From assembly GCA_029238175.1 (NCBI GenBank), contig JAQWGO010000071.1, forward strand, positions 1 through 39,335: a stretch of DNA of 39,335 nucleotides. Direction: 5' to 3'. This document shows positions 14,427 through 23,463 of the stretch, piece after piece. A program made the position numbers and the translations under genes. The notes under the pieces are model-generated. The model was not told the DNA's origin and did not search any database. It saw nothing but the letters and a program-made list of their open reading frames with translations. Numbering within the stretch: position 1 is the first letter of the stretch; each line of letters opens with the position of its first letter. The DNA is from Henriciella sp. (GTDB lineage Bacteria > Pseudomonadota > Alphaproteobacteria > Caulobacterales > Hyphomonadaceae).

Positions 14427-15461
14427 TCAATCCCCTTCGTCCTCATAACCCACTAGGCGCAGAGGTCTGGCCTTACGTCCCTCCAGTTCGGCCCAACGTA
14501 CCAGCGCATCTTCGCGTCCGTACGTGATCCACAACTCTTCAGGGTCAACTTCCCGAATAGTCTGCGTTAATTCATCCCAATCAGCATGGTCTGACAAGAT
14601 AAGGGGCAGCTCCACGCCGCCTTGTTTTGCGCGTTGGCGCACGCTCATCCATCCAGACGCAAATGCCAAAATTGGATCAGGAAACCGTTGGCCCCATTTG
14701 TCCTTAAACGCTGAAGGTGGACCCAAGATAATTTGACCGCGAAATTTCTCACTCTGGCCGCGCTGACCTTTGTCTAAGGTGGCCGGCTCTAGGGGACCAA
14801 GTTTCACGCCAACGCTTTCATAATGATCACAAAGCTTCTGGAGGGCGCCGTGAATGTAGAGCGGCTGATCCCATCCGGCTTCACGCAACAACGCAATCAC
14901 GCGCTGCGCCTTGCCAAGCGAATACACACCCACAAGGTGAGTTTTTTCCGGAAACAGGCGCACACTATCGAGTAATTTCCTGATCTCACCCCGGTCATCG
15001 GGGTGGCGAAACACCGGCAATCCAAATGTCGCTTCGCTGATAAAAACATGCGCGCCTTCAACAATCTCAAAGCGTCGGCAGGTTGGATCTTGGCGACGTT
15101 TATAGTCGCCTGTATTGACGATCCGAAGGCCTTTCCAGTCCACAACGACCTGCGCAGAGCCAAGAATATGTCCGGCTGGGGCAAACCACACCCGCACGCC
15201 ATTAATCTCAACGGCATGCTTTTCGCCGAACTGCAATGGCTGGCGTGTGGCTGTAAATTCCTCACCATAACGCGCGGCCATGATCCCAATTGTGTCAGGC
15301 GTTGCGAGTACCGAGCCATGCCCCGACCGCGCATGGTCAGCATGCCCATGCGTGACCACCGCGCGATCAACAGCGCCGCGCACGGGGTCGATATAGAAAT
15401 CCCCAGGCGGGCAATACAACCCCTTAGGCGTTGGATGTAAAAGGAGGTCGGGCCGGATCAT
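14427..15461 (-). CDS. Ligase-associated DNA exonuclease (metallo-beta-lactamase fold)
   Basis: A predicted 3' exonuclease of the group annotated as putative exonuclease, DNA ligase-associated (TIGR04122). The N-terminus LLLHPTPKGLYCPPGDFYID is characteristic, followed by the metal motif THGHADH, APAGHILGSAQV, and IVNTGDYKRR. SEATFG and LPLILSDHADWDEL lie further along. The 344-residue length is normal. In other genomes this gene lies with an ATP-dependent DNA ligase and an Lhr-type helicase in a DNA repair module. Here the helicase lies 4.2 kb away and in the other orientation, and no ligase is seen. Confidence 0.9.
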   Translation of the reverse strand: MIRPDLLLHPTPKGLYCPPGDFYIDPVRGAVDRAVVTHGHADHARSGHGSVLATPDTIGIMAARYGEEFTATRQPLQFGEKHAVEINGVRVWFAPAGHILGSAQVVVDWKGLRIVNTGDYKRRQDPTCRRFEIVEGAHVFISEATFGLPVFRHPDDRGEIRKLLDSVRLFPEKTHLVGVYSLGKAQRVIALLREAGWDQPLYIHGALQKLCDHYESVGVKLGPLEPATLDKGQRGQSEKFRGQIILGPPSAFKDKWGQRFPDPILAFASGWMSVRQRAKQGGVELPLILSDHADWDELTQTIREVDPEELWITYGREDALVRWAELEGRKARPLRLVGYEDEGD

Positions 15462-15492
15462 GCTGGCAAGATAGCGCGCCCCAAGCGTATGC

Positions 15493-17271
15493 CTAGAGCG
15501 GATCCTTATTCGGCTTGCTGCGGTTAAACAGCCAAGCCAAAAAGGCTATACCTATGATCGCCCACATTGGACCGAACCCAATCCAAGTCACCACTGAACT
15601 CTTCGCAAACACACCGATTGTCCCAATCACTGCTAACCATGGCGCAAGGACAATTGGAACATGCAGCCGTCTAGCTTCGCCGCGAGGTGCACCCGGACGA
15701 AGCGCGACACTCTCATAGTCGTAGCCCTTTTTATGCTTTGGGTCAGGCTTTACGAGAGTGTCATAGCCATATGTGTTCCAATAGGTCGATTCATAGATCG
15801 TTCTAATCACGGTCGCATTCTCGAAATAAGCCGAATGCGCTTTCCCTGGCGCCGGAAAAGCTAGGCTTGGCACATGGACATTATCAACGCGGTGGTCAAA
15901 TCGGTCGCGATTGGTGGGTGACTGTATCGCTCCACTGATTACGTCTGCTTCGTCCCAGAAATTGATCCAATGCGTATTGCGGTGAGTTTTGTTCTTCGTG
16001 AACGGCTCTGTCCCGATGTCTCCGCGTAAGACTTCAACAACACGAATGTAGCGATGGCTTTTGCTGCGTTGGCTCTCAAAGAAATAGCTGATCTTGTCGA
16101 TTGGGCTCGCGAGCGTGAAAAAGTGGCTAATCTTCTCCAGATCAATCGGCGCTTCCATAGGATTCTCTGGATTGGCAGCCTTATTATGACGCGCAAGATG
16201 TAGCAAAGTATCATGCGCAACGCTGGTTCCGAGCGAATGGCTTACAATCACTGCGCGTTCACACGCTTCATCCTGAAGCACATGACGAATAAGATCAGAA
16301 CAAACCTTTATGACTTTTGATCGCTTCTCATGTCTTTCATTGGTTTCCTCATAGGTCGCCCATGCCTCCACATCCCCCATATAGTTTGTCAGGAAACCGC
16401 CAAGACCAATTGCACCTGCGAGGCTGACCAAGATTCCCGCCGCCGCTGTCAGGGATGGCTGCAAAGCCTCCATTAACGACTCGATCTTTAGCGACGCGGA
16501 TAGTCCTGATAGTGCGCCCATCCCAAGAAAAACAAACCAAATCAGCCAGCCAATCAGCAACATGATCGCGAGAAAAATCGTGCCGAGCACAACTGCATTT
16601 TGAAGCTCTAAAAACACATAACGGTTTCGCCACTCCTTGGCTAAACTCAGCAACGCATCTTTATCCGATTCAGCTTCAGCTCCGACAAAAGACTGGAATT
16701 GCTCAAAGGTCCCTTCAGCATATTCAGGCTTCGATTTCACATCTAACTTGTGAAACTCGCGGTAAAGTCGGAGCATCGTTTTATACAGGCCCAGATCCTT
16801 AGCTTGTGGAGTGGATTTCTTCTGCTCAAGCAAGTCTGCCAGTGCTGACCTATGCAGGCGTTGACGCTCCCGCCACGGTGTACGAAGCGTCGCGATAGGT
16901 CTTAGCACTTGGCGCAATATCCACTTGGCAACCCGCCAAGGCGAATTCATCCCTGCCATAACGGGTGCCCAATAGGCCTCGTAAAACCTAACCTTCGGAT
17001 AGGGACCGTCCTTGTCGTGAGCGGGCCGTACATATTGGCTATCAATGTAGGTAACCGCATGGTCTGCGCTGAAATGATCTAGCTCACTTTCAGGCTTTAT
17101 CCCGCGGATTATCCCTCGGTCGTCACCGCTATCTTTTTGATTGGTCAGAAGCCGATCCATACTATCGATCAGCCTGCTGGTTTCTTCAAACCTTCGTTGG
17201 CTCCCCATGCCATGCACATAGATTAGTGCAGTATAAGGTGCGCGCGGTTTATCGTCAGATTTGCTAGGCAT
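15493..17271 (-). CDS. Large membrane-associated alpha/beta-hydrolase-like protein
   Basis: A 592-residue protein with a serine-hydrolase signature. Seen: ALIYVHGMGSQRR near residue 20 (the oxyanion-loop HG motif), and IVSHSLGTSVAHD with Ser346 in the nucleophile elbow (Ser replaces the first Gly of GxSxG). Two membrane helices lie at about 225-257 and 277-296, inserted between these motifs, and two more at about 545-585. A conserved-looking ITHWINFWDEADV-type stretch follows the elbow (NTHWINFWDEADVISG), with later His in FDHRVDNVH as a possible triad member. The start at 17271 has GGGGGAA just upstream. Lipase or phospholipase is a guess; the function is unknown. Confidence 0.7.
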   Translation of the reverse strand: MPSKSDDKPRAPYTALIYVHGMGSQRRFEETSRLIDSMDRLLTNQKDSGDDRGIIRGIKPESELDHFSADHAVTYIDSQYVRPAHDKDGPYPKVRFYEAYWAPVMAGMNSPWRVAKWILRQVLRPIATLRTPWRERQRLHRSALADLLEQKKSTPQAKDLGLYKTMLRLYREFHKLDVKSKPEYAEGTFEQFQSFVGAEAESDKDALLSLAKEWRNRYVFLELQNAVVLGTIFLAIMLLIGWLIWFVFLGMGALSGLSASLKIESLMEALQPSLTAAAGILVSLAGAIGLGGFLTNYMGDVEAWATYEETNERHEKRSKVIKVCSDLIRHVLQDEACERAVIVSHSLGTSVAHDTLLHLARHNKAANPENPMEAPIDLEKISHFFTLASPIDKISYFFESQRSKSHRYIRVVEVLRGDIGTEPFTKNKTHRNTHWINFWDEADVISGAIQSPTNRDRFDHRVDNVHVPSLAFPAPGKAHSAYFENATVIRTIYESTYWNTYGYDTLVKPDPKHKKGYDYESVALRPGAPRGEARRLHVPIVLAPWLAVIGTIGVFAKSSVVTWIGFGPMWAIIGIAFLAWLFNRSKPNKDPL

Positions 17272-17416
17272 ATCATTCCCCCGAATTGTGTCCCGTCGCC
17301 ATAATAGCACAAATACGCCGACAATTCATCCACGCGAAATATTGCCCCATTTCCGCCGCTTGTCGCGCTTAAGCAAAGCAGCTTATGCCGTCACAGATAT
17401 TTACGGAGCCAACCTT

Positions 17417-18946
17417 ATGCGCCTTCTTGCCCTTGCCGCCTCATTGGCATTTGCCTCAACGCCTTTCGCATCCGCTCAGAATGAGAATGCGAGCGATGTG
17501 ACAAAACTTGCTTTCGCCGCTGGATACAAAGCTTTGTTCACGTGCGGCGCGACCTACAATGCCAATCAGTCATTGGCAGAGATTGGCGCGAATGAGCTGG
17601 ATGGCATCTATCAAGATTATCGCCCATTGATGAGCCAAATTTCGGATGCAAACATCAATGAGCGTCGCAAAATGGTAAGCGTACGCTTCGATCGCGCATT
17701 ACCGCCGCGTATTGCTGTTTGGCGGTCCGGATTGGGCTGTTCTTTGCTACCGGTTGGTGCTGGTTCAGACATGACCGACTGGCTGCCTCGCTTCGCCGCA
17801 ACTGACATTGACTATGGACGCGATATAACCACTGCGATTGGCGACAATGTCACGCTAACAGAAAACACCTTCGCGCTTGACCGCCTCGGCGCCCCGGTAA
17901 GCTTTGCTTTTGATGGTTCCACCTATGGCGATGGTACGCGCACAAGTGCGGTCGTCGTTGTGCACAAAGGCCAAGTTGTTGCAGAACAATATGCACGCGG
18001 CATTGATGCCAACACACCGCAACGAACATGGTCCGTCGCTAAATCACTCTCCTCGACAATCATCGGCGCAGCCATTGAAGACGGCTATGTTGGTCTTGAT
18101 ACTGAAGCCATTCTTGAAGCCTTTAACAAAGGCGGCGATCCGCGCCGGGATATTACGCTTCGCCACGTCCTGAACATGGCGAGTGGCCTTGAATCCGGGT
18201 CGCAAGGCGCCCGCTCAGACCGGGTCTATTTTGGCGGTGCCAGCGCGAGAGATATGATTACAGCGAGGTCGCTGGAAGCGATGCCCGGCAGTCGCTTCAA
18301 ATATTCAGACTATGATACACTAATTGCCATGCGAGCATTGCGCGAAGCCATGGGCGATGATGCTCAATTTCACCGCTATCCCTACACGGCAGTCCTCAAT
18401 AAAATTGGCGCAGTTCATACAACTGTTGAGACGGACTGGCACGGTGATTTTCTATCGTCATCTCAGGTTTGGATGACCGCTAGAGATATGGCGCGGCTTG
18501 GCCAACTCTATCTACAAAACGGCAATTGGGCAGGCGAGCAAATCATTCCTGTTGATTGGGTCGACTTCGCAACCAAACCAGCACCAGCACAGCCTTCGAG
18601 CACTCTGGGATATGGTGGGTCCTTCTGGTTGCTCGGCGGCGCGGCAGGCCTACCCCAAGACACTTATGCTGGTGTCGGCAATCGCGGCCAGCTTCTTGTG
18701 ATCGTGCCTTCTCGTGATCTTGTGATCGTCCGCCGAGGATTTGATGTTTCAGACAGCGGACAGTTTGATTTCGCAAAATTTGCTTCTCACATCGTTGGCG
18801 CTTTCGATGCCGCTGAACGCGCTAAAGCGGAGGCCGAAGCCGCTGCTGCCGCGGCGCTTGAGGCCGAGGAAGACGCCGAAACCGCTGATGATGCTAGAAG
18901 AGAATCCCAACGCCAAAGCGTACGTTCGAAAGTTGGACGACGCTAA
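17417..18946 (+). CDS. Secreted serine hydrolase of the beta-lactamase (class C) superfamily
   Basis: A predicted exported hydrolase. The signal peptide MRLLALAASLAFASTPFASA is cleaved before QNEN. The beta-lactamase-fold motif S206-V-A-K209 (RTWSVAKSLSSTIIG) and the second motif Y296-S-D298 (RFKYSDYDT) are in place, with the nearby signature LGYGGSFWLLGG. Of the relatives I know, 6-aminohexanoate-dimer hydrolase-like and esterase-type members show this form, so it is probably not a classical antibiotic-resistance beta-lactamase. The C-terminal 45 residues are Ala/Glu-rich and probably a coiled helix (AAERAKAEAEAAAAAALEAE). The start at 17417 is chosen for the signal peptide. Confidence 0.82.
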   Translation: MRLLALAASLAFASTPFASAQNENASDVTKLAFAAGYKALFTCGATYNANQSLAEIGANELDGIYQDYRPLMSQISDANINERRKMVSVRFDRALPPRIAVWRSGLGCSLLPVGAGSDMTDWLPRFAATDIDYGRDITTAIGDNVTLTENTFALDRLGAPVSFAFDGSTYGDGTRTSAVVVVHKGQVVAEQYARGIDANTPQRTWSVAKSLSSTIIGAAIEDGYVGLDTEAILEAFNKGGDPRRDITLRHVLNMASGLESGSQGARSDRVYFGGASARDMITARSLEAMPGSRFKYSDYDTLIAMRALREAMGDDAQFHRYPYTAVLNKIGAVHTTVETDWHGDFLSSSQVWMTARDMARLGQLYLQNGNWAGEQIIPVDWVDFATKPAPAQPSSTLGYGGSFWLLGGAAGLPQDTYAGVGNRGQLLVIVPSRDLVIVRRGFDVSDSGQFDFAKFASHIVGAFDAAERAKAEAEAAAAAALEAEEDAETADDARRESQRQSVRSKVGRR

Positions 18947-18948
18947 AG

Positions 18949-19617
18949 CTATTGCACGGGGTTCAGCAATTTTGTGATACGGCGCGAAACATTCTCTTCG
19001 AATTTCTGCATCATAGCTGACCCAGCAATCGCCATATTGAAACTAGACACATAAGTTCGCCCATCAGGCGCGCGATCACACTTTGCGTCCATATTGAACG
19101 TATTAATCTTTGCCACCATGGCCGGCTTATACGGTTTTGGCAGGTTCATGTTAAAGGCAAGGATTGAGCCATCTTGCTTGTCCAAGGTGATGCTGCCTTT
19201 GATCTTCTTCATCAGCTTCTTCTCAATGCCATCTGCACCTTCCTCAGGCAGCGGCGTAAAGGCATAAGTCGCCGTTGTATCAGTACCAGAAACGAGTTGC
19301 GCATTGTTAGGAACCGTCTCGGCAAAATCAGCGCACCATATATCGCCGTCTGTTTCGGATTCCATCTCTTCCAGACCTTCGCGAAAGTCATCGCTCCAGT
19401 CTGCTTCTACCGGACTTATAACCTCGATGCGACTTCCCTCTGGTTGGCTTGGGTCAACACGGCCTGTGGCCGTGACCTCTGTAGCAGTATACTCCATTTC
19501 ATACGCATAGACGGGACCATCCTTTGTTTGATCCCGCATCTTTTGCAAAACAGGGTCAGCGTTCGATGTGAAAGCAAGCAGAGTGGCCGTTGAAGCGAGC
19601 AGAGCAAAGCGAGACAT
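18949..19617 (-). CDS. Hypothetical secreted protein
   Basis: I recognise no family. The 222-residue protein starts with an export signal (MSRFALLASTATLLAFTSNA) and has AAGGAATA just before the start. The mature part alternates charged and strand-forming stretches and contains two cysteines (DIWCADF and DAKCDRA), plausibly one disulfide. Phrases such as EYTATEVTATGRVDPSQ and SITLDKQDGSILAFNMN suggest a beta-rich, lipocalin-like or sensor-like fold. It ends tail-to-tail with the upstream serine hydrolase, two bases apart, and is divergent from the helicase gene. Function unknown. Confidence 0.65.
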   Translation of the reverse strand: MSRFALLASTATLLAFTSNADPVLQKMRDQTKDGPVYAYEMEYTATEVTATGRVDPSQPEGSRIEVISPVEADWSDDFREGLEEMESETDGDIWCADFAETVPNNAQLVSGTDTTATYAFTPLPEEGADGIEKKLMKKIKGSITLDKQDGSILAFNMNLPKPYKPAMVAKINTFNMDAKCDRAPDGRTYVSSFNMAIAGSAMMQKFEENVSRRITKLLNPVQ

Positions 19618-19715
19618 GGATATTCCTTATGGTTTCAATGCAAAAAGCCCGCCCGGACCTGAATGTCAGGTGAAAAAACTGCAAGATGCGGAAAGATTGC
19701 GCTAGTTTAATCCAT

Positions 19716-22223
19716 ATGTCCGATACTCAGCTTCCAACTTTCACACTGCCACAACGATTTGAGCAATGGTTTCAAGGCCGTGGCTGGGCGCCGCGACCGC
19801 ACCAGTTGGAGCTAACGCAAACGGCATTAGATCACCGCAGCGCTCTACTCATTGCGCCAACAGGTGGAGGGAAAACTCTGGCTGGTTTTCTGGCCAGCCT
19901 CATTGAGCTTGAACGCAAACCCAAAAGCAATTCCAGCCGCCCTGCCTTGCACACGCTGTATATTTCGCCTTTAAAAGCCCTAGCCGTGGATGTCGCTCGA
20001 AATCTTACGACCCCCGTGGCGGAAATGGGCCTCGACATCCGGATAGAAACGCGCACGGGCGATACGCCTGCAAGTAAAAGACAACGCCAAAGGCGCGATC
20101 CTCCCGATATTCTGCTCACAACGCCCGAACAACTAGCCCTGTTCATCGCGTCCGATCATGCCGAAGCATTCTTTGAAGACCTGAAATGCGTGATCATTGA
20201 CGAAATTCACGCGATTGCGCCCAGCAAACGCGGTGACCTGCTCAGCTTAGGGCTCGCGACACTCGCGAGATGGGCCCCTCAGTGTCGGTTCATTGGCCTC
20301 TCAGCGACAGTGCATGAACCTGCGGTCTTACAAAGGTGGCTCGGCTTCAAAGGCGATCAGCCTGCTCTGATAAAAGCATCTGGCGGCGTGCACGCTGATG
20401 TCGATATCCTGGTATCAGGTGAACGCATTCCGTGGTCAGGCCACTCCGGGCGGTTCGCAGTGCCGGAAGTTTATGAGAAAATCAAACACGCTCAAATGGC
20501 GCTGGTTTTTGTGAACACGCGCGCTCAAGCCGAGCTGATGTTTCAGGAGCTATGGAATGCAAACGAGGATAACCTGACAATTGCGCTTCACCATGGCTCC
20601 CTTGCCAAGGAGCAACGCCGCCGGGTGGAAGCAGCAATGGCCGCAGGGAAAATCAAGGCGGTTGTGTGCACCTCCACACTCGACCTGGGCATCGATTGGG
20701 GGGAGGTTGATCTCGTCATCCAAATGGGTGCACCAAAAGGTGCCGCCAGATTAATCCAACGAATTGGCCGGGCCAATCACCGCATGGATGAAGCCAGCCA
20801 AGCCATTCTGGTTCCGACCAATCGATTTGAAATACTCGAATGCCGCGCGGCGGAAGCCGCAGTCGAGGCCGGTGAGATTGATGGAGATCCCATCAGAGAC
20901 GGCGCTTTGGACGTACTGGCGCAACACGTCATGGGCCGCGCTTGCGGCGAAGGCTTCCAGTTAGAACCACTCTATGAAGAAGTTAAGCGCGCGGCGCCCT
21001 ACGTCGACCTGGACTGGGAAACCTATGAAAGGGTCGTCGATCTAACTGCGACAGGTGGCTATGCGCTAAAAACCTATGATCGCTTCAAGCGCATAATCCG
21101 CAGCCGCCAAGGCATTTGGCGCGCGCGCACCAAACGGGATGCACAGCAGCACCGGATGAATGTTGGTGCAATCGTAGAGGCGCGCCTTTTAACCGTGCGT
21201 CTGGCAAGCCGCGTCGGCGGCGCAAAAGCCGGACAGGCAACCGGGCAGCCAGCGTTTCGCGGCGGCCGCAAGCTAGGCGAGATTGAGGAATACTTCATCT
21301 CCACGCTAACGCCCGGCGATACTTTTCTCTTTGCAGGCGAAATACTTCGCTTTCTAGGCGTGCAAAATTTGGATTGCCTTTGCATGCGCGCGCCGGGTGA
21401 TCAGAAACCGGCTATTCCAAGCTATAATGGTGGGAAGTTTCCGCTCACCCAATTCTTGGCCGGACGCGTCCGTGAAATGATCCATGATCCAGAGCAATGG
21501 AAACATCTTCCAGACCAAGTTCAAGAATGGTTTGAAATCCAGCGTCAAAGATCAACCATTCCCGCCGCTGACGCGTTACTCGTGGAAACCTTTCCGCGAG
21601 CAGAGCGTCACTTTCTTGTCTGCTACCCATTCGAGGGGCGCTTAGCCCATCAAACGTTAGGCATGCTATTAACGCGTCGGTTGGAACGCATGGGGGCGAA
21701 GCCTCTGGGATTTGTCGCCTCCGAATACGCCATGGCGGTTTGGGCGATGGACCCGATGGATGAGATCGATATGGCCGTGCTGTTTGCACCGGACCTGTTG
21801 GGTGACGATCTGGAAGAATGGCTCAATGAGAGTATCCTGATGAAGCGCCATTTTGCTCAGTGCGCGCAAATTAGCGGATTGATTGCGCGCCGCATGCCAG
21901 GTGAAGAAAAGACCAGTAAGCAAGTCACCTTCTCGACCGACCTAATCTATGATGTTCTGCGTAGTCATGAGCCTGATCATATACTGCTTCAAGCCGCGCG
22001 GCACGACGCTGCTACGGGCTTCTTGGATATTCGCAGACTATCCGACATGTTGAACCGCATTCGAGGTAAAATCGTTCACAAAACGCTTCCAAAGATCAGC
22101 CCTTTTGCCGTCCCGGTCATGCTGGAAGTTGGCAAAGAGCCCGTATCGGGCGCAAGCATTGAAGAAGCAATCCTTCGCGACGCCGAAGCTGAATTGATAG
22201 CTGACGCGATGGGCACCGTTTAG
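19716..22223 (+). CDS. Ligase-associated DEXH-box DNA helicase (Lhr family)
   Basis: An ATP-dependent DNA helicase of the Lhr-core type, group TIGR04121. Seen: RGWAPRPHQLEL, Walker A LIAPTGGGKT (K53), DEIH box at 162-165, the SAT motif FIGLSATV, HHGSLAKEQRRRVE, STLDLGIDWGEVDLVIQ, and motif VI LIQRIGRANHR, then the winged-helix and C-terminal domains typical of Lhr. The start at 19716 (MSDTQLPTF) is preferred over 19686 because relatives start near PTFTLPQRF; neither has a strong ribosome site. The 835-residue length is family normal. It should unwind DNA with the ligase-associated exonuclease; here the two are separated by three genes. Confidence 0.92.
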   Translation: MSDTQLPTFTLPQRFEQWFQGRGWAPRPHQLELTQTALDHRSALLIAPTGGGKTLAGFLASLIELERKPKSNSSRPALHTLYISPLKALAVDVARNLTTPVAEMGLDIRIETRTGDTPASKRQRQRRDPPDILLTTPEQLALFIASDHAEAFFEDLKCVIIDEIHAIAPSKRGDLLSLGLATLARWAPQCRFIGLSATVHEPAVLQRWLGFKGDQPALIKASGGVHADVDILVSGERIPWSGHSGRFAVPEVYEKIKHAQMALVFVNTRAQAELMFQELWNANEDNLTIALHHGSLAKEQRRRVEAAMAAGKIKAVVCTSTLDLGIDWGEVDLVIQMGAPKGAARLIQRIGRANHRMDEASQAILVPTNRFEILECRAAEAAVEAGEIDGDPIRDGALDVLAQHVMGRACGEGFQLEPLYEEVKRAAPYVDLDWETYERVVDLTATGGYALKTYDRFKRIIRSRQGIWRARTKRDAQQHRMNVGAIVEARLLTVRLASRVGGAKAGQATGQPAFRGGRKLGEIEEYFISTLTPGDTFLFAGEILRFLGVQNLDCLCMRAPGDQKPAIPSYNGGKFPLTQFLAGRVREMIHDPEQWKHLPDQVQEWFEIQRQRSTIPAADALLVETFPRAERHFLVCYPFEGRLAHQTLGMLLTRRLERMGAKPLGFVASEYAMAVWAMDPMDEIDMAVLFAPDLLGDDLEEWLNESILMKRHFAQCAQISGLIARRMPGEEKTSKQVTFSTDLIYDVLRSHEPDHILLQAARHDAATGFLDIRRLSDMLNRIRGKIVHKTLPKISPFAVPVMLEVGKEPVSGASIEEAILRDAEAELIADAMGTV

Positions 22224-22241
22224 TAAAATAACGCCCATCGC
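22206..22241 (+). terminator. Hairpin spanning the helicase stop codon
   Basis: GCGATGGGC (22206-22214) pairs perfectly with GCCCATCGC (22233-22241), leaving an 18-base loop that contains the helicase TAG (22221-22223). It lies between two genes that end head-to-head (the RTX gene stops at 22270). No strong T run follows, so it is a weak or imperfect terminator candidate, possibly an mRNA-end structure. Confidence 0.3.
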
Positions 22242-22269
22242 ATCTATGTTTCCATCATCAGATTAGTCG

Positions 22270-23463
22270 CTAAATTATCCAATCAATGCTCAAATCAGAA
22301 TCAATCACTAACGTGCCTTGAGAATTAGAATAGACGTCGAAATCTTCTCCATCCCGAGTTTCCGTTTGCACAAAGTCGAGCGCAATGCCGATTTGCACAA
22401 CGTCGCCAACATCTCCTTGGATTAGCAACTCGTCAGTGTCTGACTGCCGAAGCTGATAGACCTGGTCTACAAGAATCGTGTTCTCGAGACCGTTAGTAAA
22501 GTCCATTATCTCGACACCAGAGATAGATTTTCCATCAAAATCGAACGTGCCGGCGGTGTCATGGAACAACACCGTATCAATCCCGCTGCCACCATAGATC
22601 AATGTGTCATCAAGATCTGCCACAAGAATGTCGTCACCGCTGCCACTTCTTAACTGATCGACACCCGCACCGCCAATAAGAACGTCGTTTCCATCCGCGG
22701 CTAGCAAGATATCATTACCCACACCGCCGGATAAATAGTCGTCGCTGACGCCTCCACGCAGGTAATCATTACCTTCTTCGCCATAGCCAACATTACTATA
22801 GATGGTGTCATCGCCCTCGCCGCCATAAGCGATATCGTAGCCGGAGAAGCCACGCAGAATGTCATTCCCTGCGCCGCCATACATGACATCGTCACCCGCG
22901 CCTGCGTTTACGATTTCATCGCCGTCAAGCATGACAAAAATATCGTCCCCGTCACCGCCTTTGACGATGTCGTCGGCCTCAGTCCCCGTGATATGATCAT
23001 TCTCGGCTGTGCCGCCCTGAATCTCTCCATTGGCATCTATTTGGATATAGTTATCAATTTCAGGATCTGATACAGGCTCAGGCGCGGTGGGCAAAGGCGT
23101 GATAGCTTCTGCGTTATCGGCGTAAGACTGGTTAGACAGTTCAACATTTCGGATCAAGCCTTCGAAATTGTCCTTGAACGTATAGCCAAGCTGCATGCCC
23201 CAGCTTTCCTGAACATCGGTAAAGCCTTCCATGAAAGCTGATCCGGCAAGTTCGCCATCCAGATAGAATTCTGCCACTTGCTCATGCGCGTTATAGCTTA
23301 CGCTTAGCGAGTGCCATTCAGTGTCATCGATGGCTATATCAGAGAATAATTCGAAATACGCTTCGTCAGCATTCCAAAGTTCAAAGTTCAGCACGCCCTC
23401 ATCACTGATCCGTAACCGCATAGAGCTGGTCCACATCATGATATAGCCGCCGCCATCGCGTCC
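22270..23463 (-). pseudogene. C-terminal part of a broken secreted protein: LamG domain and RTX calcium-binding repeats
   Basis: This frame continues the product of the adjacent upstream piece after a 1-base deletion. It starts effectively at GRDGGGYIMMWTSSMRLRIS and runs to the stop at 22270. First comes a concanavalin/LamG-type domain (EWHSLSVSYNAHEQVAEFY, then GSAFMEGFT). Then a linker with many Pro, and about a dozen nonapeptide repeats of the GGxGxDxxx type (GGDGDDIFV, GGAGNDILR, GGEGDDTIY, GGVGNDILL, GGSGIDTVL), the calcium-binding repeat of type I secretion substrates. The C-terminus is the likely secretion signal. No ABC/HlyD/TolC genes lie nearby. ATG 23439 is probably not a true start, because the LamG sequence begins before it. 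Confidence 0.75.

Noticed and set aside
17417-18946. Antibiotic-resistance beta-lactamase
   Set aside because: It has SVAK and YSD motifs but looks like the esterase/6-aminohexanoate-dimer hydrolase type, not a known resistance enzyme.
22600-23000. Repeated DNA blocks that might look like a CRISPR or tandem repeat
   Set aside because: They are the coding repeats of the GGxGxDxxx calcium-binding nonapeptides, with differing codons and no spacers.
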